NCBI RefSeq assembly: GCF_028769735.1
Contig: NC_088170.1
Coordinates: 51,493,585 to 51,557,584, forward strand
Direction of reading: 5' to 3'
DNA length: 64,000 nucleotides
DNA from: Zonotrichia leucophrys gambelii
Taxonomy: Eukaryota; Chordata; Aves; Passeriformes; Passerellidae
Shown: positions 1 through 13,601 of the stretch, piece by piece
Numbering within the stretch: position 1 is the first letter of the stretch
Layout of the letters: every line of letters begins with the position of its first letter
Position numbers and translations under genes: made by a program
The notes under the pieces: generated by a model
The model's database searches: none
The model's input: the letters and a program-made list of their open reading frames with translations, nothing else
Told to the model about the DNA's origin: nothing

Positions 1-1341
1 GCAGGATGAATTGGACCTCAGAACAGAAGGAGGGTGGGATTCATGTACACTCAGCACTGAGTTGCCCCTCTCTAGAGGGATAGCTGAAGACCAGCTGAAG
101 ACAGAGAGTTCTTTTTTAGTAGTTTTTAAAAAACACAAATAGAGAGAGAATTACACGAGTGTCTGTGCAATCAGCCCTTATTCATTATATATTTTTGTTT
201 AAATTACAAGGTACAGGAAGATATATTGAGGTACATAATGAGAAATTAAATTAAAAATTAAGAGAAGGAGAGTAGAGATTGTAAAATTATTTTTCCCTCT
301 TCAGAGGAGATACTCTTGAATATAGTAAAGTACATGGGTATTTTCACTCTCAGATCAGTGAGCAAAAAAAACAAAGAGTAACTGGTTTTCACTGAACAAA
401 TGCAGTTTTACCTGTAGAAATATGTAGCAGAAACATAGTTTGGTAACATTTTTCAATGGGAAAAATCTGAGTTTTTTATTTAAGTAATATTTTTTACTAT
501 TTTTATTGAGATATTTCCATTACATAAATATGAAAAAAATAAAGGCAAAATTAGCATTAGGCATATAGGAGTTTTTCTTTTCCTATTTTATATTATATGT
601 ATTTAATTTTCTCGGGAAATTTTGACTTTATCTTCAGGGCCAAGTTTCAGTTTATTTGGGGAAGGGTTGAGAGTTTTCCAAATGTTTGGGTTTTTTATGA
701 AAGGAAAATGTTCACTCCTCCCTATCTTTCTAAACTCATTGGTACATTATGGAAGCAGAATAAGAGAAATGGATGAGCATTTATATTAGTGAACAAGTTG
801 TAAATATTCCCAAACACAATAAAACTTATTTTTAAAAATGTAGACAAAACCACAGTAGCATTATCCTAGCTTCACTCTCTGCATACTTGTAAATAACTAA
901 GACTAGAGCTGTAGTTGAAAAGTATTTTCTTTCCAGCAGAAGAGTTGTAAAAGCTAAATGTGAATGTGTTAAGTGAATTATCTCCATGCAAATACAGCTG
1001 ATCAGATTGAAAAATAACCATAAAGATAATGGAATTAAAACATTTAGAGAGTAGGTTAGGTTCTTGGATTTATACCCTTGGCAAATATAGCAAATAAGGC
1101 AACAGTAATGAGGACATTCAGAGACATTCCCATGTGCTATTATGGGAGGAAAAGGGAAGCTCTGTGATTTTTACTGAGGATATTGCCACAATAATGCCAA
1201 GGGGTCAGCATTTTGTGTTGTATACTGATTGTCACATACACTGTAAAATGGGCAGAGTTACACAAGCGATATTGCAGTGATTCACCTAAATTTTAAGTGA
1301 GCACACTTTTTACACAAACATGATCATTAAATACCAACAGT
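1..1341. other. AT-rich unique noncoding DNA
   Basis: I see no gene, no splice-flanked open frame and no recognisable transposable element here. The sequence is strongly AT-rich with short A and T runs, typical of vertebrate intergenic or intronic DNA. Confidence 0.6.
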
Positions 1342-1901
1342 ATGATTCTAAATCAGTGGGGCAGTGCAGACTGCTTCCTGCATGAGCATGGCCAGGGGAT
1401 GGAAGGAAGTGATTCTCCCCCTCTGCTCTGCTCTTGTGAGACCCCACCCAGAGCATTGCATCCAGTTCTGGTGCCCCCGCATAACAAGGACATAAAACTG
1501 CTGGAAAGTCCAGAAAAAAACCGAAGCACCACAGCTGTTCTGCTTGGAGAAGAGAAACTTGTGTGGAGACCTCATAGCAACCTTCCAGTATTTGAAGGGG
1601 TCCTATGGGGAGGCAGAGAGGGACTCTGTCAGGAGCTATAGTGATAGGACAAGAAATAATGGGTAGGAACTGAAAGAGGGGAAATTTAGGCTGGATATGA
1701 GGAAGAAGTTCTTTACTGTGAAGATGGTGAGACACTAGAACAGGTTTCCCAGAGGTGTGAATCCCAGGCAATGTTCAAGGCCAGTTAGGACAAGGCCCTG
1801 AGCAACCTGGTTTAGTGGGATGTGTCCCTGTCCATGGCAGGGGTGCTGGAACTAGATGATCTTTAAGGTCCCTTCTAACCCTTACCATTCTATGATTCCA
1901 T
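1342..1901 (+). mobile_element. CR1 LINE fragment with intact 3' tail
   Basis: This is the 3' end of a CR1 non-LTR retrotransposon. The left part is the decayed C-terminal end of the reverse-transcriptase frame: 'agaccccaccc' followed by 'cagttctggtgccccc' is the typical CR1 stretch. It runs into the 3' UTR, recognisable from 'gaagaagttctttactgtga', 'caggtttcccagaggtgtga' and 'ggtcccttctaaccctt'. The copy ends in the bird CR1 tail 'attctatgattcca'. Indels and stops break the frame. It is 5'-truncated, as normal for CR1, because reverse transcription at the target site usually stops early. It is a dead copy. Confidence 0.93.
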
Positions 1902-4900
1902 TATTCATTTCAGTAGATGCTTCTGAAAGATTGGGCATCTTTTTTCCTTCTTGTAATATCTTCCTTCTTGGTGATATCTCAAGCAGAAGATAAAGTCTCC
2001 TTGTTCAAAAAGAAAAATTAGTGTAAAATGCTTTTCCTTCCCTTCATACTTCCAGGAAATTTTATTATCTTTTACGTCATCACGAATGCAGACCTTTCAG
2101 TGCTCAGCAGACTGAAATTAATTTTTAAAAGTGTAAACATTTTAATTCAGATCATGAAAGCTAGGGGTTTGTATTCACATAGCTTGTCATTATCTTCACA
2201 TTGTTACTTATGAGAAGGCTTTTTCTCCTATATAGAGTGACATGGAATCACTCTTTACAAAGGAAGAAATGTGGGGGGATCTTATTCAGTACTTATGACT
2301 ACTTCTTTAATACCATAGTATGCTGAGATAAATTCTTACATGCTTGATACCTCTAGACAGTAGGGATCAAAGGCCTCTGGATTTATTCAGACCACTTAGG
2401 AACCTGCTGAAAAGAGAAACGGGAAAAAAAGAGAAGGACACTTTTATTCTCACAGGGAGAGAAAAGAGCATTTCTCTGTATTGTACCTCGATCAAGAATA
2501 CTGCATCCAGCTGAGCCTAATCAAAAAGAGAGAAACACATGGCAGTGTTTGTGTGCAGAATATACACACACTCCAAGACACCCTATGAGGCTTAAGGCTT
2601 GCTGTCAGACTTTCTCCCCTCTGCAGCATATTATTTTTTAAAAACCCATTTTATCTCATACAGATTCTGTTGGTGGTTTTTTAATTTGGTTTTTTAAAAA
2701 CACAATGCATCTGCTCATGTTTCAGAGATTCTTTAAAGAGTCAAGGCTTTCTTTCTGTCTCAAAGACGAAGCACCAGGATGACAGTGAGAAGACTATTTC
2801 TATCTGATGTTGATTGAGTGTGTTACCTTGGAGGATTCAACTTCTTTCTCTAAGGCTCAGTTTCTAACATCAAAAACTGAATAAATACCAAATCTTCAAC
2901 ATGGATATTGGTAGATATTTATGTGAGATGTTGAAAAGAACATGAAAACACAAGTAGGTTACAACACTGCCTCCTGCAGTTTCTGGTGATGGGCAATGCT
3001 CAATGACAGGAAACGGCTGGCCTGTTTTGAAGGAGATGGAAATCTGGCTTTAATACTCCACGGTTGTTTTTCTTGATTCTATGGATTTACACAGTCCATG
3101 TATTAACTCCTGTAGGTTTCTAGCATCAACAATATTCTGTATTGAAGATACATTGAATGAAGAAATTGTTTATACGCTACCATCTTCTCTTGTTGGATGT
3201 TATTCAGTTCTTAAAATATGCATTTCCCAAGCATTTACTTTATGACATACATGAGTTTATACATCTTTTAAAACCCCTTCATTTGCCTCTTATCTAGGCT
3301 GAAAGCTATAATGTATTCAATAATCCCTTCTACTCTGTGATAGTTTTAAACATTTTTCATGACTCACCTTGTCATGTGAAAGGCAGCTTTCCTTGAGCTC
3401 TTTAGGTGGGATCAATCTATCAGCACAGCAAGGAAGACAAGCCCCTTGTGCTCAACCAGCCTGTCAGCATCCTATTACATAGACCCCACTGAACTGTCCA
3501 TTATATTGAAGGGTGGTTCTACTAATTTACTCAGGGTCATGAACCTGCACTTTTATTTGGAATATTGTCAGTTTTGTCAACTCTGTTATCTGCTACCAGC
3601 AGCTGCTAGTGCCTTTAAAGGACCCACATAAAGGAATGTATGGAATAACACTCTTTATTAGCAAACACATAGATATTAGAAGACTGTGATGGGCTGTTCA
3701 GAGATTTCAAAAACACTCTTGAAGTGATATACAGACAAGCTCCTATCACCAATGAAAACTAGCTTGAGAAAATCAGTCAGTGTGGACAGGATAAGGTTCT
3801 TATCCATAAGTGTCCCAAGGAGGGAGAACAGAAGTTCAGGTTGTTGACCAATCCCAGAAGTTATGATGGAGTCTTCCTCGAGATCCCTCCCTACATAACT
3901 TTGAGGGAGAGATAAAGACAACCTTAAAGTTGATGTCAGCTCATGTTTAGATGGAGTTTGACTGACTTTAGCAGGGGCCTGTAAAGTACTATGCATTCTC
4001 AAGTTAATGAAGCAAAATTCAGTTTTTGATTGTCATCTAAATCATTCTCTGACTTAGTTCCCATTAGCTGCAGTTTTTAGATGGAGCATATAACCACAGC
4101 ATCTCTGTGTTCTGCAATCCTTTGTTTAATATCTGCACTGTTCCTGCTCTTTGGGTGTGCAGACAGTTTGTCCCTGGTGAACAATAGCCAGGACATACAC
4201 TCCTTGCTGACCTTTGTTTTTTGGTCTTCTCCCAATACACATCCAGACCTTTTTTTAGTTCTTCTATAAAGTTTTTGCTAGGAAGAATTATACAAAATTA
4301 TCTGATGTGAATATACCACACATTTCAACAGGAAAAGGGCATAATGATATTTCCTATTTTGTTTGCCATTTTTTTCATAATAATCCATAGAATTACATTT
4401 GTTTTCTTGACTGCTCTTGCTCTGACCTCATATTTTCATGGAGCTGTGTGTTATGACCCAGAAATATAATTTCTCAGTAATGATTGTTACCTGTCAATCC
4501 ATCACTGTTCACACAAAGATTGGTCATTGTTTTTTTATTAATTCTGTTCAAGTTCCAGGTGTGTCCTATCCATAATCTCTGCTAAGATCCTGAGATTCTT
4601 CTGTGCCCAGTGACTCTCCTAATTCCAATGTGGATTTTATTTTATAAGTTATCCCACAGTGACTTCTCCTGGAGCTATATTGCTCTGTATAAGCAATCCG
4701 TCAAAGTAAGGTTTTAAATATTCTAGGCAACTCCTCTGTGTTACCTGGGGAATAGCTAATTATTTGAACAAAAGGAAACAGTCCCAAAGAAAACAAGACA
4801 GACTGAAACGATGCTAAATTTCATAGAATTCCTCTATATTCAGGAGAAAGATATTTGTAGAAAAGTCCCCCAAAGATTTCTCCACTGGCTATTAAGGACA

Positions 4901-5385
4901 TTTCTTTTATGTGTTCTTGCTCACCCACTCGGCTCAGCTCAGTGAACAGAGCATTCAACCAAGCATTTATGGAGGTAACACAAGGATTCCAAGAAGAGCA
5001 TCCATTATTTGAGGCAAATTCCCTAGTTAATATGAACTGGTAGTTCCAGAGTTTTAAGGAAAATCTATTTCTTTTTCTGATTTGGACAATACACTCTTTA
5101 CTGAATCCAAGAAACTTTTGGATAAAGTTATGGGATAGTAAGTTAAGAAGCCATACTCACAAAAATGTGAATATACAATAGTAAGAAAGTAAATGAGCAT
5201 ATAAAAAAACTTTTTAAAAACTTAAAGGGAAATAACTATATAACTATGAAAAGTGAAAGTATCAAGAAAAAAGAAGCTTTAAATTCTGTCTGAAATTTTA
5301 AGATTACTTGCAGCCACAAATAAGGCAAAATCTGGGTTTTGTGTTTTCATTTCTGTGATTTATACTGCAGTTGCAAGAAAGTCTT
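1902..5385. other. AT-rich unique noncoding DNA
   Basis: No gene or recognisable repeat was found. A 108-codon minus-strand frame at 3676-4002 has no domain or splice support and is probably chance. Around 3400-3640 the composition is a little more balanced, but nothing identifiable is there. Confidence 0.55.
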
Positions 5386-5735
5386 TGTAGTAAATGCAGC
5401 CTTGTCCCAGGGCACTGGGCACCTCCATGGGCCCAAGGCTGGCGTGTTCTCCTCCAGGTGGTTGTGGCTCAGCAGGAGCAGGAGGAACGTGGGTGCACCA
5501 CAGCAGGAGCTGGACATGGAGCTCTGGCAGGACATTCAATAGAGGGCACCTTCCCAGCCAGCCCCCACTCCATGGCCCCTGGGAGCATCTCCTGGGTGAC
5601 CACTGGGAAGAAGTAACCTCCACTGCACTGGCTCTTAGCTGACAGAGACCCTTGTCAGGTGAACCTCCAGAAGGCCCTGGGGATGCTCTCATGGCCCTTT
5701 CAATATCTTCTGCTCCAAAACTCCCTAAGTAGATA
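5386..5735. other. GC-richer island of unknown origin
   Basis: About 350 bases are clearly richer in G+C than both flanks and keep several frames open on both strands, including a 140-codon minus-strand frame at 5360-5782. The edges are sharp, which is how an inserted element or processed transcript fragment would look. I could not match it to CR1 or to the LTR families found elsewhere in this window, and see no poly-A tail, TG...CA ends or clear target-site duplication. Candidates are an older LTR or ERV internal fragment, a processed pseudogene, or a small CpG-poor exon-like relic. Confidence 0.35.
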
Positions 5736-8060
5736 CCAAAGACCACTGTCGTTGCATTTGATATGGACTTTAATGTATGCAAAGTACTCTGAGATTATCC
5801 ACAATGTGAAGCTCATTAAACATCATGGCCAAGGACCAACTGGTTTCTAAATAGCCATTGGGCATTGACAGGGTTTAGGCATGGACCTGTTTAAAACTGT
5901 GGAAACTGAAGCATATCTTGACAGCCTTATAAACAGGACTTCAGGTGTGAATGAATTGTTAATGTTAAAAATGTAAAGGATGAAAGATTTTAGCTGGTTT
6001 GGAATGAAGCAGTACGTTAGAGAGAAAAGGAATAATGATGTAACTGAGAAACTAAGTACTTGAATTCTGTTTCAGTAATTTGAGATATCTTGTTCATCTC
6101 CCAGACCACATTTCTTTGGAAACTGATGAAAAAGATGACCTACAGTTAACCTTCCAGGTAACATCTTATCTGTGAGATCTGTCTCTTCCCACAATGCTAT
6201 TTACACATTTTGTGTAGTTTTTGAACAAACTCTTGGATCAGTGTTGGGTATGCGGGCCTTTAATCTGAACACCTACACATGAACTTTTGCTTCTTTGGAA
6301 GTTTTGTGTCACTGGCAAAAATGTGTTCTTTGTTATGTGATGACAGCTTTCGTGGGCTTGAGAAAAAAATTCTGTCTCCCACCACTCAATTGCACAGTAG
6401 CTGGTATTTGCTGAGAAGAAGGAGTGCTGTCAGACTGGAAAGAGTCCTGAGCTGTGGTTGCTCAGCATCCTTGAGAGGTTCATGCCTCTTTTATTATAGG
6501 CAATGTCTTCCCTTAACTTCAATTTGAATGGAATTTATCTTGCCCACATTGTGTGATTCTTCTGTCAATGTGCACAAACACTTTGAAAAGAAATGTGATT
6601 GTATTTATGTAACAGCAGCATGGCTCTGTATCCCTGAATCAGACCACTCACCATCTTTTCAGATCCTCTTTTTCTTTCTGAGTCCAGTTCTCAAGTAGTC
6701 TTATTTTTAACACTGTTCTTTCTTTCCAGAAGCCCAAACTCTGAGATTTCCAACTTAATTAGTGTATATGCACATGCATAGCTTGCTAATAGGTGTTTCT
6801 CTCTCATGCCTCTATTAATTGTAGGATTTGGGATGTGTCACTTTTCCTCAGTTCAAGTGTTATCCGAATTTGTGACCAGTCCACACTAGTTGCAGCTAGC
6901 AAGTTTTTGCTTGAAAATGCAAAAGCTCAATTCCAGACATTCACCCACACACACACACCAAATTATCTGCTGCCTGTTAGCATTTACATTTTAAGCTGTT
7001 TTTAATCACCTGCTACAGATTTAGACAGCTGCTTCTATACTAATTATGCCAGAGTGCCTTTGATGACAATAGAGAGAAAAAGACCTTTTTGGGGTATCTT
7101 ATCTTCTTTAAAAGTGCCATTTGAAGATGTCATGTACTGACTGATGGAAATGCCAGTTGTCTTCATCTGTAAAGTAAAGGAAACTCTGGGGGCTGACCTA
7201 CAGCAATCTTGATCAGGTACCTTCTATTTTTCACAGCTGAATAAAATGTAAAGATGCAAATATTTTTCTGCCTAGTTTGGAAAGCCACAAGGTTGGGGTT
7301 TAAGCAGATCTGATCAGGTGTGAGCACCAAGCAGCTCTGTGTGCGCAAAGAGAATGCGGAGGTAAAAAGGGGAGTTCATGGGTCCCTCAGGCTGCTTTAC
7401 AAACAGCGATGACTAAGAGAGATTTTTATGGATCTCAGTTTTACTTCTAAACATGTAAGAGTCTTACTTAATCACTTAAACAGATTTTTGGAACTGGCTT
7501 GCCTGTTTGCTTTGTGTTCCGGTTCCTTTTTTCCTGGAGGTTTTTTTCTAGTTCACTACTAGAAAAAAATGACAACGAAATTGAACCAAGACAATCCTCA
7601 CCTATGCTCTTCTCTTTCAATAGACCCTGGACTCATGATGTTGTATTCATGCAAAACCATTAAGTTCGAGACTTCTTTTTTCTTCTAAACTTTCAAACTG
7701 ATACAGACAGCAAATAATTTGCATTATATTTTAAGTACACAATGAAGCATAGTGAACTGCAGAGTTAAAAAAAATCCTTTGAGAACAATAGACTTATTCA
7801 AATAATTATGTGCACGTCTTTGGTATTTTTATATATAAAGAGATAAGAAAACCTACACTCCAGTACAGGTATTTTGCTATTCATTTTGACATTCATGTCC
7901 ATTAAAGCAGCTTAAAATTAGACTGAACTTTTCTTTTGGCTTTAGGGAGTGACATATGCACATTCTATTTTCCTGTTCTTCTTTGGCAACTACTGCAATG
8001 TCTATTTACTTAAAATTCAAGGTGCACTTACTAATTAGTGCCAGAAGAACTGTAATCTTA
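5736..8060. other. AT-rich unique noncoding DNA
   Basis: No gene was recognised. A short CA run lies near 6945-6957. Around 7160-7420 composition is more balanced without an identifiable element. Confidence 0.55.
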
Positions 8061-8080
8061 ATAGGTCATAATAGGTCATA
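8061..8080 (+). promoter_or_regulatory. Possible DR4 nuclear-receptor site in a 10-bp tandem repeat
   Basis: The 10-mer 'ataggtcata' occurs twice back to back. This places two perfect AGGTCA half-sites at 8063-8068 and 8073-8078, in the same direction, separated by four bases (TAAT). AGGTCA-N4-AGGTCA is the DR4 arrangement bound by thyroid hormone receptor/RXR and LXR/RXR dimers. The sequence is certain; a regulatory role is inference, since a tandem duplication of one half-site would create it by accident. Confidence 0.35.
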
Positions 8081-11000
8081 TGTGTCATACTGTTTTATAT
8101 GCACCTAGGAATACATGAAAATGAGATTATTGTGGGGGGATTATATGTCAGATTTGATAACAGGCAAAGTTGTTTAAACTTGTGACTTAAAAATTAGAAT
8201 GTCACATTAAAGTCCTGAGTGCATCCAGAAGTCTAAGGGATTGAGGTGTCAAAGAGCAGAACCAAGGGAATATTTTATTATTCTATTCTCTTTGACAAAT
8301 GTAGTAAATAGACTTCAGTATATTTAAACAGGCATTTGTATCTGATATTTTGTTCTCTGAATGTCTTTTGGATGGCATAACTTTTGAATATAGTAAACTG
8401 GAAGAAAATTAAATAGTAAGCTATATTAGACTAGACTCAAAATTGTATACTGCTCTTTGTTCTAATTGCTGTAAATTTATCATTTGAGAAGGAGAAATGA
8501 GAAAACATAGTGTTATGCAATTTTTTTACTGTGGAAATATATTAATCTGCATATGTTACTGGCATAAGATGCCATGTTTCTATCTTTGCAAATATTTGAG
8601 TTCATTTACGGGAAGCAGTGGGAGAGTCTAGCTTTTACTTTAGCACTCATGGGGCAAAATATGTACTCCAAGTCAGCTGAAGGTGGTCATGGGGAATGAC
8701 AGTATTATCTCCCCGAAGACTCTATTTCACATGCTTAATGCATTTGCAAGTCCAGGAGATGGGAAATTTGTGAATTTGAGAACAGATGCGCCTGAGACAG
8801 AGTGACACGTGCCAAAGCTATGGCTTCAGCTTTCTTCTTCCCTGCTCTTTTTTTGTTTTTTTTTAATGAATGGCTCTCATTCCAAGGAAGGGAAGCTATA
8901 GCATTTTCTGTGGGCTGCAGTGAGTTCCTGAGAAGTGAGCATATCAGAGCTGTAGTTTTTCAAAACTTTACAATCTAAAGACAGATTTTACTGGTCTTCA
9001 CTTTGTGAAGGTGACCTGTCTCTCAAGTTGTCCTGGCACCACCTCAAAGATACGGCTGTTCAAAGACCTCTGCATGTGTTTTTACATGGGTAACACTAGA
9101 TTCCTCCAGGGTTTATTGTTAAAGTACTTATCATGGTGGCTGAAATATTCCAGAATTGTACTCTGACTCTAGATCTGTAGACCATTAGCATGAGCATTAC
9201 AAACTCTACACACCAGAGACAACTTTATGTTGCCATTTTGCAGAATCTTAGAAGGGATGAGCCATGTTAGGTCATCCAGAAAATATTTCTTCCAAAGCAG
9301 GAATTCTTTTCCCACTAAAATTTCTGACCCTAAATGTACTCTAAATCCTCTCCTGTTTTCAATGTTTCAAGGAAGAGTTTCTACTTATATTCTAATCTAT
9401 GTCACATTGTTACCTCAGTGCAATACAGCAGTCTGCAGTCAAGAGAAATCCCATAGATGGTTAAAAGAGTGTTCTTTAATGGGAGACAAATTCATTTTTT
9501 CTAATTCACTATTGGGTATATTGGTTCAGTGTAATTTTTTCAAATTATCACATGTAGTTTTTAAAGGAAAAAAATAAAAGTAGATTTTTATGTTTATTTT
9601 TAAGAAGTATATTTAATAAAAACCTTGCATGAATCTGGACATAATGGATTTTTGTCTTTTCATACTATTAATTTTTTACAGAAAGCACCTAAATCCCCCA
9701 GAATTACTTTTTGTACCATATAAATAATGACATTCTTAAAGATTAAAACCCTAGATAACCTACTCTATTATCTAATGGAAAAGGCATCAAAGGTAAAATT
9801 AAGAGACATAGAAAAAGACAAAAAATTTAGAAAAAAAAAAGATGGAAATGTATCTAGGAAAGCTTTTGATACATTTTGGCTTGTTTTAAAAAATGAAAAC
9901 CCTTTGGAGACATGCTACTGATAACTTGATAACTATTTCACTACTCCATACTTTGGCACAGAAATAGGTGCAGAGACTGTTTACTACAGTAAAGTAGAAT
10001 ACTGCTGCCTGAGATGTTCAGCATTCCTGAATTAAAAATCTGCAATTTCTTTCTTTTCTCTTTAACTCCGTAATGTAGATTTGTTGAGTAGATGCTTTTA
10101 TTCACCATGTACAAATAAAAGAAATAAATTAGTTTAAAAATCTAAACACACTTATTACCCTTTAGGAAATATTAAGCTAAATTATGTCCCCAGCTATGTC
10201 AGTGTAACTGGCTTTAGCTCAGCATTAATGGTCAAAATTATGCCTGTGCAAATGAAATAGATTTTGGCTCACTTCAGTCACTTCAAAGAAATGGGAGTGA
10301 TAAAATTAACAATGTCTTTCTAACTAACTAAAATTGCTTTTGTATGCTGCTAAGGTACTTTATCTACCACAATAGCTACAATCTACCAGTGCTTCAATGG
10401 CTGTCTTCCTATTTTTGAATTTACAGTGTTGATCTGAATCTATACTTCCAGTCCCTGCAGAAAACTAGGTGTTAGAAACCCATAGCAATGATTTCACTCA
10501 CTTTTAGATCTATTCCTGGAAATGAATAGCTTAAATTGTTGTAATCTTTCTATTAATGTCAAGTATTTGAAATCAGTTCCAATGATGCCATTGAATACTT
10601 TGCCCTGATTTAACTTTATCCTGTATCACCATAGCTATTTTTTCCCTACTAAGATTCAGTTTGAATTACAATTCCTATATCAATACTATATTCATTAATC
10701 TTTGTTCTTTTTACCAGGGCAAGGAAATATTTTGCAGTTATTGGTTAAAATTTTGTTAAGAATGTGTAGCTAGCCTATGGACAAATATGCTGACAGGCTG
10801 CACTAAGCTATCAAGAACATGCTAGCAGATATTCTCTGAAATGCTGGACTGATAATTTGGCTTCATAAAATTGCTGTTGGCTCAATAGGACAGCCATAAA
10901 ACTGGAAATGTCTTCATTTCCTCTATGATTTCAAAGTTAGTATTCTCATTTCATCTATTATCTCACAAGTGAATATTTGTTATAAGGAAAACAAATTTTC

Positions 11001-11317
11001 TTTGAGTTATTTCCCAATGGTCTTTTTTGCCCAGAAACTTTAAAGATATTACTCTTGGTCATATGTATGATTTCCTGATATAGATTGGCTGAATATTGGT
11101 TTGCAAATGCTTTTAAAATTTTAGTCTTTAGCTGTAGAATTCTATATGCTTGAGGATCTAGTTGAATTGAGTGTCTCATATTTATGAAATATATTGAAGA
11201 AGTAAACAGTAAAGTAAAATACTTCAATTTTCCACACTTTTCTAATATATTAGAAATGGAAAAATCTCCAACAAGAATCATTAATCAGTCTACTTTTAGT
11301 TTATATCTCATGCAGAA
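8081..11317. other. AT-rich unique noncoding DNA
   Basis: No gene or recognisable element was found. T-runs occur near 8848-8866. The stretch at about 10170-10320 is less simple in sequence, with ATTAAT-type homeodomain-like words, but cannot be called functional by reading alone. Confidence 0.55.
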
Positions 11318-11362
11318 TACAGTGGCAAATGTGATTTTATTGTTTATAAGTCTGCCACTGTA
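11318..11362. repeat. Perfect 10-bp inverted repeat, 25-nt loop
   Basis: The arm 'tacagtggca' at 11318-11327 is the exact reverse complement of 'tgccactgta' at 11353-11362. A second pair, 'cagtcta' (from 11286) and 'tagactg' (11361-11367), lies partly outside it. The stem is too short for a typical miRNA precursor, so probably incidental. Confidence 0.7.
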
Positions 11363-12478
11363 GACTGCTTGCTAAACAGAGCATAAAATTAAAACTTATA
11401 TTTCTTGTTTTAAAATTGCTTTTTAGAAAGATTTTTGTTAGTATTTATTGCACTGAGATAACTATTTTCAAATATAAAAATCATCATGGTCTTTATTTAA
11501 TGTATTACATTCAGCCAGGTCCATACAGAGGATATGGGGAGGCCTTGGGCCCCTTTGACCTCTGCCAGACTACATTTCCTACAGACAATAGCCAGCCAGT
11601 TAAAGTTATTTTAGTATGGCGTTGTCTTTCATTCTGAGATGTTCTCATCAAATATTGCTAAATGCCTAATTCAAATGGTTTTGATTTTGTCAGAGTGAAA
11701 AGAACCACACTGCTCCTCTGATCAACACTTTCAACAGATCACTAAGGCACCTGCCAGAAATATTTGACCTTGTGAATCGTGTGTGGGTAATTAACTTCTT
11801 CAACCTCTTCACATGAGGTGAACTAGTAACGACCATTATTGTCACATGTACTTTAGAATTATATGTGTATGGTCTTCACCTACCCTAACCCCCTGGCAAT
11901 TTCATGAAGCTTTGATTAGTTCCTCTTTCTCTGGAAATCTTCCTTTTCTCCATAAGGAAAGGAATTTTAGTAAAAGAGAGTAAGAAGACATAAATATAAA
12001 GATAATGAATAAAACTTGTATTACATGTTCACAGATCCTCATATATTGAATAATCAGTTTCCCTAAAGAGGACTGTTTAATTGACTGTCCTTTACATTAC
12101 GATGAAAAAATATTTGAACTCCTTACAAAATTAAAATTATCTTTCATTAGTAAAAAGTATTAATATTTTATTATATTAATTATCTTTTATTGCTTTATCT
12201 AGCTTTCAGAAACAATTTTATTCTATGGCAGTGAGTGACACAGATTCCTCTTTATTGTGATGAAATGCATTGCTTAAGTCATTATATATATTTTCCTTTC
12301 ACTTTACCCTCCCTGTCTTGCTTAAGCAGGTTTAAAAATACAGTCCTGTGTGCAAACATCTCTTCTCCATTCATTTTATTTCTTAATCATGCCTTGAATA
12401 TTTGGGGTTTTTTTAAATCATGGTTTCATCATGCCCTTTTAATAAGGTCTGATCTGCACTGATACTGTACTGACATGA
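11363..12478. other. AT-rich unique noncoding DNA
   Basis: No gene or repeat was recognised. Confidence 0.55.
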
Positions 12479-12927
12479 TGTCCTTATTCTGGCCAGGACA
12501 GGGTTAATTTTTGCAGTAGCCAGGAAGGAGAAATGGCTGGGACACTGATGTTCTATACCACCCCATATCATTGCTGGGGCACTCTCCATAAGGAAGGGGT
12601 TCCTTTTTGTCTTGAAAGCACAGTGGGGAGATCCATCTGCTGTTTGTTCATTGTCATGGGCTCTGGGGTGAGCATTTCTGCATGTGAAGCGCTCCCTTTT
12701 TGTATCCTTCCCTTATTTATATTGTTGCTGACACTGCTTCTTTTCTTATCTCACTGCTCTTTCCAGTACATTTTTCTTATCTCAGCCCATAATATTCACC
12801 TTCTGTGCCTCCAATTCTGAGGTCCATCCTTCCAGTGGGAAAGGGAAGGGGAAGAGGAATTGAGACAGAGCTGGCGTGCTTTGGGAGAGCCTTGGTGGGG
12901 GCACTAAGCTGGAGAATACCATTGACA
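12479..12927 (+). mobile_element. Solo LTR of an endogenous retrovirus
   Basis: The segment starts TGTCC, followed by 'ggacagggttaatttt' and 'gtagccagg', the 5' signature of a common bird ERV LTR family. It continues with a T-rich promoter-like part ('cttatttatatt' near 12713), then 'cttatctcagcccataa', 'ttcaccttctgtgcc' and 'ccatccttccagtggga', which sit in the R/U5 part of that family. It ends near 'attgaca' at about 12927. No gag, pol or env sequence flanks it, so it is a solo LTR left by recombination between the two LTRs of a provirus. I found no convincing target-site duplication. It is old and diverged. Open frames inside it are not genes. Confidence 0.75.
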
Positions 12928-13601
12928 CCTAGCTACAGTGGTTTGGAAGGGGCTGTTGAAAACTGTGTGTACCTTTATTACAGATTGCATTTAGTTTTTT
13001 TCCCACCACTTCCATTTAATGGAGGTTTCATGAAATATAGTGCAAGCCCTCAATAAGGCAACTACAGAGATAAATTCACCCAACAATTTAGCTGTTATAT
13101 CACAAGATTTTATTTATTTGGTGTCGCAATGTTTTTTCCCTTCCGTCTTTCCTCCATCCCTCCTTTCCTCAAAATGGTTCAGAATAAGGATGTTTTCTTA
13201 CAGCTTGAAAAGAGACAAAAAATATGCTTGGTATGTATCTCCTGTATTCTTGATTTTCCAGATCCCCAACATAAATATGTGTATGCTGACTCTTTTGGTG
13301 GTGCCAATGTGCTTTAAGCTGATTTAAACATTGAGATCTTAGGTTTCTTGACATGGATAATTCTAATTAAAAAAAAAATCTCTTCAATTTGGCATACCTA
13401 CAAGAATAATAACCTCTGTCAGCAAGGCATGGTTGAACAGCTGTCAGTGTGTTGAGGAGAATAATCTTTTCTTTCAACTCAAGAGCAGCCAAGACAGCTT
13501 GTCAGAGTGTAATTCAAAACAATAGACAATTTCTGAATAAAGAAACTCCAGACAACTGAAAGTGGAAGTAATTAACTTCATTCTGGAGGAATCATCCTTT
13601 G

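Noticed and set aside
1310..1771. 153-codon minus-strand frame
   Set aside because: It is antisense to the CR1 fragment at 1342-1901.
12533..13056. Overlapping 83- and 95-codon plus-strand frames
   Set aside because: They start inside the solo LTR and are products of its composition, not retroviral genes.
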